Below are positions 6,777 to 14,715 of a DNA stretch of 20,202 bases, piece after piece. Position 1 is the stretch's first letter; each line of letters opens with the position of its first letter. Where the stretch lies: positions 1 to 20,202 of the forward strand of contig JAZUPD010000059.1 in the NCBI GenBank assembly GCA_045604985.1, in the 5' to 3' direction. The translations under genes and the position numbers were made by a program. This DNA comes from SIG710 sp045604985. Lineage in GTDB: Bacteria > Bacillota > Clostridia > Oscillospirales > CAG-272. The notes under the pieces are model-generated. The model saw nothing but the letters and a program-made list of their open reading frames with translations, searched no databases and was not told the DNA's origin.

Positions 6777-7841
6777 ATGAAAAATTCAAGAAAAGTACTT
6801 TCCCTCATTATGACAGCTCTTATGCTCGTCAGCACATTCGCATTCGCATCCTGCGGAAGTGAAGCAGACAGCACAGACGGCACTTACAATCTTCCCATCG
6901 TTTGCGGCGAAACAGGCATGAATGACGTTTGCGGCGTTGCAACATACGGCGTAAACTACTACAACCTGGGCGTTGCTGCCGGAAACATGGCTGCGGATAT
7001 CCTTCTTGACGGTGCAGATGTTTCCGCAATGCCCGTTCAGCTCGATCCTGCTCCCGCTCTTTCTGTAAATACAAATGTTGCTGAAGAGATCGGCTTCACA
7101 GTTCCCGAAGAGATCGCATCTCAGGCTGGTGCAGGCGATACAACTATCGCTGTAACTCCCGCCTCTGAGGCTATAGTAGCAGAGGGTGGCGACTTTACAG
7201 TTGGTATCCTCCAGCTCGTTCAGCACGTTGCTCTTGACCAGTCAAATAAGGGCTTCCAGGATCAGCTTTCCGTTCGTATGAGCGAGGCGGGCAAAACTGT
7301 TACCATTCTTGACCAGAATGCTTCCGGAGATCAAGCGAACAATGTAACGATTTCCAATACTTTTGTTGCTCAGGGAGTTGATCTTATCTACACCATTGCT
7401 ACTTCCTCCGCTCAGGCAGCAGCTGCAGCAACAGAGGAGTCAAAGACTCCCGTTCTCTTCTGTGCAGTAACAGATCCCGTTTCTGCAGGTCTTGTTGAGT
7501 CGATGGACGTTCCCGGCGGCAACGTTTCCGGAGTTTCGGATATTAACCCCGTTGCAGATCAGATTGACCTTATTGCAAAGCTTCTCGGCAAGGAAGACAT
7601 TAAGATTGGTCTTCTCTATACGTCTGCCGAAACAAACTCTGTTTTCCAGATCGGTCTTGCAAAGGCAGAGTGCGAGGCAAAGGGCTATGAATTTGTTGAA
7701 AAGGGCATCGGTGATATAAACGATATTACAGCTGCGTTCACGTCTCTTGCGGCTGCAGGTGTTGATGCTATCTATATTCCTACCGATAACGTTCTTGCAA
7801 ATGGAGCTTCCAATATCCATTCCATAAATATTGGCGGATAA
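6777..7841 (+). CDS. TrpX-type ABC substrate-binding lipoprotein, circularly permuted order
   Basis: A 354-residue binding lipoprotein of the ABC_sub_bind (TrpX) family, expected to hand an aromatic amino acid to the permease encoded next. Residues 1-25 are a signal peptide with lipobox FASC, lipidated at Cys26. The order after that is unusual. Residues 39-117 (LPIVCGETGM, YYNLGVAAGNMAADIL, EEIGFTVPEEI) correspond to the C-terminal end of normal family members. A linker (118-138) follows. Residues 139-352 (FTVGILQLVQH, VTDPVSAGLV, PGGNVSGVSD, AIYIPTDNVLA) correspond to the normal N-terminal and central part, and the gene stops where the C-terminal segment should continue. Each part occurs once, so this is a permutation, not a duplication. 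Start ATG 6777 follows AAGGAGA; the longer upstream frame lies inside the T-box. A genuine rearrangement and an assembly error both remain possible. Confidence 0.9.
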   Translation: MKNSRKVLSLIMTALMLVSTFAFASCGSEADSTDGTYNLPIVCGETGMNDVCGVATYGVNYYNLGVAAGNMAADILLDGADVSAMPVQLDPAPALSVNTNVAEEIGFTVPEEIASQAGAGDTTIAVTPASEAIVAEGGDFTVGILQLVQHVALDQSNKGFQDQLSVRMSEAGKTVTILDQNASGDQANNVTISNTFVAQGVDLIYTIATSSAQAAAAATEESKTPVLFCAVTDPVSAGLVESMDVPGGNVSGVSDINPVADQIDLIAKLLGKEDIKIGLLYTSAETNSVFQIGLAKAECEAKGYEFVEKGIGDINDITAAFTSLAAAGVDAIYIPTDNVLANGASNIHSINIGG

Positions 7842-7859
7842 TCTTAAAGGTATAGTATA

Positions 7860-8831
7860 ATGTTAGCAACAATAATTTCAGGTATAAGCGAAGGATTTGT
7901 CTGGGCGATCTTAGCACTGGGAGTTTATATTTCTTTCAGATTGCTTGATTTTGCAGACCTTAGCTGCGAGGGTAGCATAACCCTCGGTGCGTCCCTTGCC
8001 GCAATGTTTATCTATAAGGGCGTCAATCCTTTTCTTGCCACTCTTCTTGCATTTTGTGGTGGATGTATAGCAGGAAGCGTTACCGCTATTCTTACCACAA
8101 AGCTGAAGATCCCGCCGATCCTTTCGGGTATACTCACTATGATATCCCTCTATTCCATAAATATCCATATCATGAGCCATGCAACAGGTATTTCGGGTAC
8201 TGCGAATCTTTCTTTGCTTACCGTCAGAAACAATACCATCTACGGATATATCAAATCCTTGATACCTGGGATGGGAAAGGATGATATCATTCTTTTGAGC
8301 GGAATTGTTTTTGCAGTTGCTATAATAGGCATTCTCTATTGGTTCTTCGGAACAGAGATGGGTTGTACCATTCGTGCAACGGGTTCAAATGAAAAAATGT
8401 GCCGTGCGCAGGGTATAAATACCGATACAACAAAAATAATCGGTCTTGCAATTTCAAACGGGCTGATCGCTCTTTCGGGAGCTATGATCTGTCAGGGACA
8501 GCGTCTTGCATCTGAGGTAAATATGGGTGTTGGTGCTATCGTTATCGGTCTTGCCTCCATCATTATCGGTGAAACGATATTTATGAAGGTCAAAAATTTT
8601 GCCCTTCGTCTTTTTGGAATCGTTGTTGGATCCGTTATCTACCGTGTAGTAGTTTCGGTTGTTATTTATTCCGGCATGCCTCCGGCAGACCTTAAGCTCA
8701 TGACTGCCGTTATAGTTATGGTTGCTCTGAGCCTTCCTATCATCAAAAATGTATTCTATGCTTCTTCCAAAAAACGCAAGCTGAAGGCAGAGAATGAGGA
8801 GGATGCGAAGGAGGTGGCAGAAAATGTCTGA
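7860..8831 (+). CDS. ABC transporter permease, TrpY-like
   Basis: A 323-residue permease of the branched-chain/ribose-type (BPD_transp_2) family, forming the membrane channel of the importer. About eight to nine hydrophobic segments run from SGISEGFVWAILALGVYISF to MTAVIVMVALSLPII. The cytoplasmic loop GTEMGCTIRATGSNEKMCRAQGI (about residue 170) is the usual contact with the ATPase. A charged tail rich in Lys and Glu ends the protein. It starts 18 bases after the binding protein with AAAGG at a good distance, and its stop overlaps the ATPase start. Together the three genes match the TrpXYZ-type set known from Firmicutes. The Tyr-like T-box upstream suggests tyrosine may be the substrate. Confidence 0.92.
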   Translation: MLATIISGISEGFVWAILALGVYISFRLLDFADLSCEGSITLGASLAAMFIYKGVNPFLATLLAFCGGCIAGSVTAILTTKLKIPPILSGILTMISLYSINIHIMSHATGISGTANLSLLTVRNNTIYGYIKSLIPGMGKDDIILLSGIVFAVAIIGILYWFFGTEMGCTIRATGSNEKMCRAQGINTDTTKIIGLAISNGLIALSGAMICQGQRLASEVNMGVGAIVIGLASIIIGETIFMKVKNFALRLFGIVVGSVIYRVVVSVVIYSGMPPADLKLMTAVIVMVALSLPIIKNVFYASSKKRKLKAENEEDAKEVAENV

Positions 8832-9636
8832 TAGCGCAGTAATGCTGAAGCTTAAAAATGTCACAAAAACCTTCAATCCCGGTACTGTAAACGAAAAGGT
8901 TGCAATGAACCGACTTTCGCTTGATGTTAAAAAAGGCGATTTTATCACCGTTATCGGCGGAAATGGCGCAGGTAAATCAACTCTTATGAATGCCGTGACA
9001 GGTGTTTTTGGTGTTGACAGCGGAAAGATCGTTCTTGACGGCGTGGATATAACCCATTTTGCCGAGCATAAAAGAGCAAAATTTTTCGGAAGAGTTTTCC
9101 AGGATCCTATGATGGGAACTGTTCCCGATATGGAGATTCAGGAAAATCTTGCGTTGGCTTACAGACGCGGCAAGCCTCACGGACTTGCTTGGGGTATAAA
9201 CGCAAAGGAAAAGGCTCTTTACCGTGAGCAGCTTTCAAGGCTCGGTCTTGGGCTTGAGAACAGAATGAGCGCAAAGGTAGGTCTTCTTTCGGGAGGACAG
9301 AGACAAGCTCTTACTTTGCTTATGTCAACCCTCGTGCATCCAAAAATGCTTCTTCTTGACGAGCATACCGCAGCACTTGACCCGAAAACTGCCGAAAAGG
9401 TGCTGAAGCTGACAGACGAGATAGTGGGCGAGGATAATCTTACCACTCTTATGGTAACTCACAATATGCAGAATGCTATCGACTATGGTAACAGGCTGAT
9501 AATGATGTGGGACGGCAAGATAATTCTCGATATATCGGGCGAGGATAAGAAAAACCTTACGGTCGAAGCACTTCTGAATGCCTTTTCAAAGGCGAGCGGA
9601 AGCGCATTTGCAAGCGACAGAGCACTTCTTTCATAA
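8824..9636 (+). CDS. ABC transporter ATP-binding protein, TrpZ-like
   Basis: A 270-residue ATPase that powers the importer. Walker A GGNGAGKST (45-53), Q-loop Gln93 in VFQDP, signature LSGGQ (155-159), Walker B MLLLDEH (175-181) and switch His213 in MVTHN are all intact. The Walker B has His after the catalytic Glu, as in relatives of this COG1101-type group. I start it at ATG 8824 rather than at the in-frame 8794, because GAAGGAGGTG lies about eight bases upstream. It overlaps the permease by eight bases, indicating coupling. Only a weak hairpin follows before the rimP promoter. Confidence 0.94.
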   Translation: MSDSAVMLKLKNVTKTFNPGTVNEKVAMNRLSLDVKKGDFITVIGGNGAGKSTLMNAVTGVFGVDSGKIVLDGVDITHFAEHKRAKFFGRVFQDPMMGTVPDMEIQENLALAYRRGKPHGLAWGINAKEKALYREQLSRLGLGLENRMSAKVGLLSGGQRQALTLLMSTLVHPKMLLLDEHTAALDPKTAEKVLKLTDEIVGEDNLTTLMVTHNMQNAIDYGNRLIMMWDGKIILDISGEDKKNLTVEALLNAFSKASGSAFASDRALLS

Positions 9637-9684
9637 AAAAACGCAAAAAAAAGGGACTTTTTCAAAAAAAGTTTTAAAAAAACC

Positions 9685-9713
9685 TTGCAAAATGAAAAAA
9701 AGTGTGATATACT
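9685..9713 (+). promoter_or_regulatory. Promoter of the rimP-nusA-infB operon
   Basis: TTGCAA (9685-9690) and TATACT (9708-9713) are 17 bp apart. It lies 92 bp before rimP and just upstream of the leader hairpin. Confidence 0.75.
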
Positions 9714-9734
9714 ATCTAAAGTAAACACGATACC

Positions 9735-9762
9735 TTGAGAGTGGGCGAAAGTCCACTCTCAA
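9735..9762 (+). promoter_or_regulatory. GAAA-capped leader hairpin before rimP
   Basis: TTGAGAGTGGGC (9735-9746) pairs with GTCCACTCTCAA (9751-9762), 12 bp with one G-U, closed by a GAAA tetraloop (9747-9750). Only TTTGTTG follows, so it is a poor terminator. Its place near the predicted 5' end of the transcript suggests a stability or regulatory element. Confidence 0.6.
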
Positions 9763-9804
9763 TTTGTTGTGTAAATACTTTTTGAAAGGATAATTTTACA
9801 AGGC

Positions 9805-10287
9805 ATGGCAAAAAAAGGCGGAAATGTCGTAAACGCCGTAAGGGAGATCGCAGAGCCTCTTGCGGAAAGTCTTGGATATTTTATCTGGGACGTTGAATAT
9901 GTTAGAGAAGGCGCACAGTGGTATCTTCGCATAACCATCGACAACGAAGAAGGCATAGATATAAACGACTGCGAAAAGATGCACCGAGCTATCGACCCCC
10001 TGCTTGATGAGGCAGACCCCATTGAGGATGCCTATACCCTTGAGGTCAGCTCCCCCGGAATCGAAAGGGATCTTAAAAATGATATGCAGATCGAGGCTTG
10101 CGAGGGATGGGACGTTGAAGTTAAGCTCTACGCCCCCATTGACGGCTCAAAGCTTTATCGGGGAGTTCTTATGGGACTTACCGAAAACGGCGATATCGCC
10201 ATCGGGATCGACGGCACAGAGGAACCGAAGATCTTTGCCCGAACATCGGTTGCAAAAATAAATACCGTTTTTGATTTTGATAAATAA
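9805..10287 (+). CDS. rimP: Ribosome maturation factor RimP
   Basis: A 160-residue protein of normal length that assists late maturation of the 30S subunit. The N-terminal domain carries the expected pattern (LAESLGYFIWDVEYVREGAQWYLRITIDNEEGIDINDCEKMHRAIDPLLDE) and the following VSSPGIERDL, at about residue 82, is the family hallmark. The C-terminal SH3-like barrel follows. It is the first gene of the operon, 32 bases before nusA, an order common across bacteria. The start has only a distant GAAAGGA (14 bases upstream), so translation may be modest or helped by the leader. Confidence 0.95.
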   Translation: MAKKGGNVVNAVREIAEPLAESLGYFIWDVEYVREGAQWYLRITIDNEEGIDINDCEKMHRAIDPLLDEADPIEDAYTLEVSSPGIERDLKNDMQIEACEGWDVEVKLYAPIDGSKLYRGVLMGLTENGDIAIGIDGTEEPKIFARTSVAKINTVFDFDK

Positions 10288-10319
10288 AAATCAACATATA
10301 ATATTGAAAGGATAAAAAA

Positions 10320-11345
10320 ATGAACGCAGAATTTTTCACCGCTCTCGAGCTTCTCGAGAAGGAAAAAGGAATTCCCCAGGAGTATATGTTTGAAAAGATC
10401 GAGGCTGCTCTCGTTGCCGCTTACAAGAAGGAACACGGCAATAATATCAATGTGAGAGTCCTTATCGACCCCGTAAAGAGAGATGTTAAGGTTTACCAGC
10501 AAAAAACGGTTGTTGAGGTTGTTGAAAACCCTGTTGCCGAGATATCCCTTGAGGATGCAAAAGCCCTCTCAAAGAGAAACGTCCTTGGAAAAGTGCTTGA
10601 AACAGAGTTAAAGACCAAGAATTTCCGCCGTCTCAGCGCAGGTGCAGCAAAGAACGTTATCATTCAGGGTATCCGCGAGGCAGAAAGAAGAGCTATGCAA
10701 GAGGCTTATGAAAATAAGCGCGAGGAGATCATCACGGCAAGAGTCAGCAAGGTTGATAACGAAACAGGAAATGTCATTATCGAAACCGACACAAGCACGG
10801 CAGTGCTTCTTCGCAACGAGCAGATCCCCGGCGAGGTGCTTAGAGTCGGTGATAAGATCAAGGTATTCGTAACCGAGGTAAATAAGGAGAGCCGCGGACC
10901 TCTCGTAACACTTTCCCGCTCTCATTCGGGACTTGTGAGACGCATGTTTGAGCTTGAAGTCCCGGAAATTCAGGACGGAATAGTTATCGTTAAGGGCGTT
11001 GCAAGAGAAGCAGGCTCAAGAACAAAGATCGCCGTTTATTCAAGAGACGAGGATGTTGATGCGGTTGGGGCTTGTATCGGTAACAGGGGCATGAGAATTG
11101 CAGCTGTTGTTGATGAGCTTGGCGGCGAAAAGATCGACATCATAAATTATAGTGAAACACCCGAGGAATACATCAAGGCGGCTCTTTCTCCCGCAACAGT
11201 TCTTTCGGTAACACTTGACGGAGAGAGAAGCTGCAAGGTAACCGTTTCTCCCGACCAGCTTTCACTTGCCATTGGTAAGGAAGGTCAAAACGCACGTCTT
11301 GCTGCCAGACTTACAGGCTTTAAGATAGATATAAAGGCTGAATAA
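10320..11345 (+). CDS. nusA: Transcription termination/antitermination factor NusA
   Basis: A 341-residue NusA, the short Firmicute form without the C-terminal acidic repeats of enterobacteria. It binds RNA polymerase and nascent RNA, influencing pausing and termination. Residues 1-130 form the polymerase-binding domain and about 135-200 the S1 domain (EEIITARVSKV to GPLVTLSRSH). KH1 has GACIGNRG (250-257) and KH2 has AIGKEGQN (317-324). GAAAGGA lies a normal distance before the ATG. NusA could influence the leader hairpin of its own operon, as autoregulation is known in other bacteria, but nothing here proves it. Confidence 0.96.
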   Translation: MNAEFFTALELLEKEKGIPQEYMFEKIEAALVAAYKKEHGNNINVRVLIDPVKRDVKVYQQKTVVEVVENPVAEISLEDAKALSKRNVLGKVLETELKTKNFRRLSAGAAKNVIIQGIREAERRAMQEAYENKREEIITARVSKVDNETGNVIIETDTSTAVLLRNEQIPGEVLRVGDKIKVFVTEVNKESRGPLVTLSRSHSGLVRRMFELEVPEIQDGIVIVKGVAREAGSRTKIAVYSRDEDVDAVGACIGNRGMRIAAVVDELGGEKIDIINYSETPEEYIKAALSPATVLSVTLDGERSCKVTVSPDQLSLAIGKEGQNARLAARLTGFKIDIKAE

Positions 11346-11378
11346 TTCAAGATTCCGAGAAAAACGGAGGTGAGCATA

Positions 11379-11648
11379 TTGGCGGAAAAGCAAAAGAAAC
11401 AGCCCGAGAGACAGTGCATGGGCTGCAACGAAAAAAAGCTCAAAAAGGAGCTTATAAGGATCGTAAGAACCCCCGAAGGAGAGGTTGAACTCGATTTCAC
11501 AGGCAAGAAAAGCGGCAGAGGAGCTTATATATGCCATAGCAAATCATGCCTAAAAAAGGTAAGAAAAAGCGGCAAAATTTCAAGGCTTTTCGAATGCAGC
11601 GTCGCAGACGAGATCTGGGATGCTCTTGAGGAGGAGCTTGCAGAGTGA
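11379..11648 (+). CDS. ylxR: YlxR family RNA-binding protein
   Basis: An 89-residue basic protein of the YlxR (DUF448) family, found between nusA and infB in many Firmicutes and regarded as a nucleic-acid-binding or regulatory protein. The hallmarks RQCMGCNEKK near the start and SGRGAYICHSKSCLKKV in the middle are present. I choose TTG 11379 because GGAGG (11366-11370) lies eight bases upstream; the in-frame GTG at 11370 overlaps that site. Its end overlaps the next start (GTGA). Confidence 0.93.
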   Translation: MAEKQKKQPERQCMGCNEKKLKKELIRIVRTPEGEVELDFTGKKSGRGAYICHSKSCLKKVRKSGKISRLFECSVADEIWDALEEELAE

Positions 11649-11998
11649 ATAGGGAAAAAAGCTTACCGATAAATAAGCTGAAAATGACGATCGGTCTTGC
11701 TGCAAAGGCAGGCAAGGCTGTATATGGAACACCTCTGATATGCGAAAGTCTCAGGATGGCGGGTGAGAAAAAATGCTCGCTCGTGCTTGAAGGCTCGGAC
11801 AGCTCGGAAAACACTCATAAAAAGCTTTTGGACAAATGCGATTTTTACGAAGCAGAGCTTATAAGACTTCCCATAACGATGGCGGAGCTGAGCGATGCGG
11901 TTGGGAAAAGAAGCACGATTGCCGCCGTCGGAATAAAGGACTGCGGGCTTGCGAACGCAATAAGGTCGAAGCTAAAGGAAATATCGCCACCCCAGTGA
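11645..11998 (+). CDS. L7Ae/L30e-like ribosomal protein (YlxQ type)
   Basis: A 117-residue protein of the L7Ae/L30e/S12e family, which binds kink-turn RNA. The pattern LGLAAKAGK-like (TIGLAAKAGKAVYGT), LVLEGSDSSENTHKK and AVGKRSTIAAVGIKD matches the YlxQ members encoded before infB. It starts at GTG 11645, overlapping the ylxR stop by four bases, with GGAGGAG upstream. The role in bacteria is not settled; ribosome association is expected from the family. Confidence 0.9.
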   Translation: MNREKSLPINKLKMTIGLAAKAGKAVYGTPLICESLRMAGEKKCSLVLEGSDSSENTHKKLLDKCDFYEAELIRLPITMAELSDAVGKRSTIAAVGIKDCGLANAIRSKLKEISPPQ

Positions 11999-12076
11999 CG
12001 TTTTTGATATAACGAATTATTCATCATAGAAAGAAAGGGAGCTATGCCGCATTGCGGCAGAGCAAGGATTTATTAT

Positions 12077-14701
12077 ATGGCAGCAAACAATCTGTTTAAG
12101 GTAAACCAGCTTGCAAAGGATATGGGTCTTAAGGGCAAGGAGCTGACCGACATTCTCGGAGCAAAGGGCTTTGAGGTGAAGGCTCAGGCGGCTCTCAGTG
12201 CCGTTGAGTTCGATGTCCTTATGGAAAATCTCACAAGATCAAATCAAATTGAAAATATATATGATTATATCGACGGTATAACTTTTATTCCCTCAAAAAA
12301 TAAACCCGCAGAGGAAAAGAAGCCCGAGGTAAAGGCTGAAGAAAAGAAGCTCGAGTCTAAAAAGCCCGAGGTAAAGGCTGAGGAAAAGAAGCTCGAGTAT
12401 AAAAAGCCCGAGGTAAAAGCTGAGGAAAAGAAACCCGAGTATAAAAAGCCATTTGAAAGAGACAACAAACAGGGCGGCGACAGAAAGCCCGACCGTCAGC
12501 AGGTACCGGTACAGGGACAGAAAAATCGTGGCGACCGTTTTTCCGACAGAGGAGATAGAAAACCCTTTGACAATGGCGGCAAACAGGGTGGATTTGACAA
12601 AAACAGAGGCCAGCAGAGAGGTCAAGGACAGGGAGGAAGATTCCAGCAAAATCCCGGTGAGGATTATGTTCCCTCTGCACCAAAGCCCAAGTTCCAGCCT
12701 CAGACTATCGTGAGAGGACAAACACCCAAGGGAACGGTCAATCAGCCAAGCCAGAGAGGCGCAACAAGAGTTGTTGACACCCGTTCCAGTACGGTAGATC
12801 TTTCAAAATACGATGAAAGACTTGAAACCTTCGTTGCAGATTCCCACAATATGCGCGGAGAAAAGCAGAAACTCAAAAAGCAGAATAACCGCGATCCTTA
12901 CCGCAAGAATAGGGAAGATTTTGTTAAAAAGGCCCAGCAGCCTGTAAAAAAGAAGCCCCTTGAGATCACTATTCCCGATGAGATCTCGGTTGGTGAGCTT
13001 GCATCAAGACTTAAGGTGGTTGCAGGTGAGGTCATAAAGAGACTTATGATGATGGGAGTTATGGCAACCGTCAATCAGATAATCGACTATGATACCGCAT
13101 ATCTTGTTGCAGATGAGCTTGGTGCTATCGTAACGAAGGAAGTTGTGGTCACGATCGAAGAAAAACTCTTTGACGAAACAGAGGACAGCGAGGAGAGCCT
13201 TGAAGGACGTGCACCTGTTGTCTGCGTAATGGGTCATGTTGACCACGGTAAGACCTCTATACTTGACGCTATCAGAAATACCAATGTTACAACAGGAGAG
13301 GCAGGCGGAATCACACAGCATATTGGTGCATACCGTGTTGAGATCGACGGCAAGCCTATCACATTCCTTGATACCCCAGGTCACGAAGCGTTTACTGCAA
13401 TGCGTGCAAGAGGAGCAATGGCAACGGATATTGCCATTCTCGTTGTTGCCGCAGACGACGGCATCATGCCTCAGACCATCGAGGCTATAAACCACGCAAA
13501 GGCAGCTGGGATAGATATTATCGTTGCCATCAATAAGATGGATAAGCCTACTGCCAATCCCGATGCTATCAAGCAGGAGCTTACAGCATATGATCTCGTT
13601 CCCGAGGAATGGGGAGGCGATGTTATCTGCGTTCCCGTTTCTGCACTTACCAGAATGGGTATCGACGACCTTCTTGAAACGGTTCTTCTTGTTGCCGAGG
13701 TCAAGGAGCTTAAGGCTAATCCGGCAAGGAGAGCAAAGGGAATCGTTATCGAGGCGAAGCTCGATAAGGGCAGAGGCCCTGTTGCAACGGTGCTTGTTCA
13801 GAACGGCACTCTACATCAAGGCGATATCGTTATTGCGGGCAGTGCAGTAGGTCATGTTCGTCTTATGACAGACCATAACGGTAAGGTGCTGAAGAACGCA
13901 GCACCCTCGGTTCCCGTAGAGATCATCGGTCTTGCAGACGTTCCTTCTGCAGGTGATGAATTCCAGGCTGTAGAAGACGAAAGAATGGCAAGAACTCTTG
14001 CAGATCAGCGTAAGGATAGGGCAAAGGAGGAACTCTTCAAGGCAAATGCAAGAGCAAATCTCAATGACCTCTTTGCACAGATTGCAGAAGGAGTTAAGGA
14101 TCTTAATATCATCGTTAAAGCAGATGTTGGCGGAAGTGTTGAGGCGGTTCGTGCGTCCCTTGAAAAGATTTCCAATGAAGAGGTCAAGGTTAAGGTCATC
14201 CATGCCGCAACAGGAGGTATCACAGAGGGTGACGTTATGCTTGCTGCTGCTTCAAACGCCATCATAGTTGGTTTTAACGTCCGTCCCGATAAGATGGCTC
14301 TTGACAGCGCAGAGAGACAAAATGTTGACGTTCGCACATACCGAGTGATCTACGAGTGTATCGAGGAGATCACGGCGGCGATGAAGGGTATGCTTGCTCC
14401 CAAATATCGAGAGGCACTTTTGGGTCATGCTGAGGTTCGCCAGACCATCCATGTTCCAAATGTCGGAACTATTGCAGGCTCTTATATCCAAGACGGCAAG
14501 GTTACCCGTCAGTCGCAGATCAGAGTCGTTCGAGACGGTATCGTTATCTTTGAGGATAAGATATCCTCGCTTAAGAGATTCAAGGACGATGCAAAAGAGG
14601 TCGCAACAGGCTATGAATGCGGTATAGGACTTGAAAGATTCAACGATATCAAGGTCGGAGACATCCTCGAGGCCTATATCATGGAAGAGATCGAACGCTG
14701 A
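12077..14701 (+). CDS. infB: Translation initiation factor IF-2
   Basis: An 874-residue GTPase that delivers fMet-tRNA to the 30S subunit and promotes subunit joining. An N-terminal IF2_N motif (VNQLAKDMGLKGKELTDIL) is followed by a long charged, Gly/Gln/Arg-rich linker. A second IF2_N region lies near residue 305. The G domain has GHVDHGKT (386-393), DTPGHEAF (432-439) and NKMD (486-489). Domains II, III and the C-terminal tRNA-binding barrel follow. ATG 12077 is preferred because AAGGA lies eight bases upstream. An in-frame ATG at 12044 has its AAAGGGAG only two bases away and is followed by a small GCCGC/GCGGC hairpin. The linker contains a tandem repeat, listed separately. It is the last gene in the conserved part of the operon. 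Confidence 0.96.
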   Translation: MAANNLFKVNQLAKDMGLKGKELTDILGAKGFEVKAQAALSAVEFDVLMENLTRSNQIENIYDYIDGITFIPSKNKPAEEKKPEVKAEEKKLESKKPEVKAEEKKLEYKKPEVKAEEKKPEYKKPFERDNKQGGDRKPDRQQVPVQGQKNRGDRFSDRGDRKPFDNGGKQGGFDKNRGQQRGQGQGGRFQQNPGEDYVPSAPKPKFQPQTIVRGQTPKGTVNQPSQRGATRVVDTRSSTVDLSKYDERLETFVADSHNMRGEKQKLKKQNNRDPYRKNREDFVKKAQQPVKKKPLEITIPDEISVGELASRLKVVAGEVIKRLMMMGVMATVNQIIDYDTAYLVADELGAIVTKEVVVTIEEKLFDETEDSEESLEGRAPVVCVMGHVDHGKTSILDAIRNTNVTTGEAGGITQHIGAYRVEIDGKPITFLDTPGHEAFTAMRARGAMATDIAILVVAADDGIMPQTIEAINHAKAAGIDIIVAINKMDKPTANPDAIKQELTAYDLVPEEWGGDVICVPVSALTRMGIDDLLETVLLVAEVKELKANPARRAKGIVIEAKLDKGRGPVATVLVQNGTLHQGDIVIAGSAVGHVRLMTDHNGKVLKNAAPSVPVEIIGLADVPSAGDEFQAVEDERMARTLADQRKDRAKEELFKANARANLNDLFAQIAEGVKDLNIIVKADVGGSVEAVRASLEKISNEEVKVKVIHAATGGITEGDVMLAAASNAIIVGFNVRPDKMALDSAERQNVDVRTYRVIYECIEEITAAMKGMLAPKYREALLGHAEVRQTIHVPNVGTIAGSYIQDGKVTRQSQIRVVRDGIVIFEDKISSLKRFKDDAKEVATGYECGIGLERFNDIKVGDILEAYIMEEIER
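12320..12445 (+). repeat. Three 42-bp tandem repeats inside infB
   Basis: Three in-frame 42-bp copies encode a 14-residue Lys/Glu-rich unit (KPEVKAEEKKLEYK with small changes), residues 82-123 of IF-2. They lie in the disordered linker, where copy number probably varies between strains. Confidence 0.85.
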
Positions 14702-14715
14702 ACGGAGTGACGGAT

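Noticed and set aside
6786..7226. 146-residue Cys-rich minus-strand frame
   Set aside because: It is antisense to the binding-protein gene, whose signal peptide, motifs and operon context are clear.
6777..7841. Binding protein as a fusion or tandem duplication of two lobes
   Set aside because: Neither the C-terminal-type segment nor the N-terminal/central part occurs twice, so a permutation explains the order better.
9656..9672. A/T-rich hairpin after the ATPase gene as a terminator
   Set aside because: The stem is almost all A-T and is followed by an A-run after only four T; too weak to call.
13004..13495. 163-residue minus-strand frame inside infB
   Set aside because: It is a shadow of the infB G domain on the other strand without independent support.
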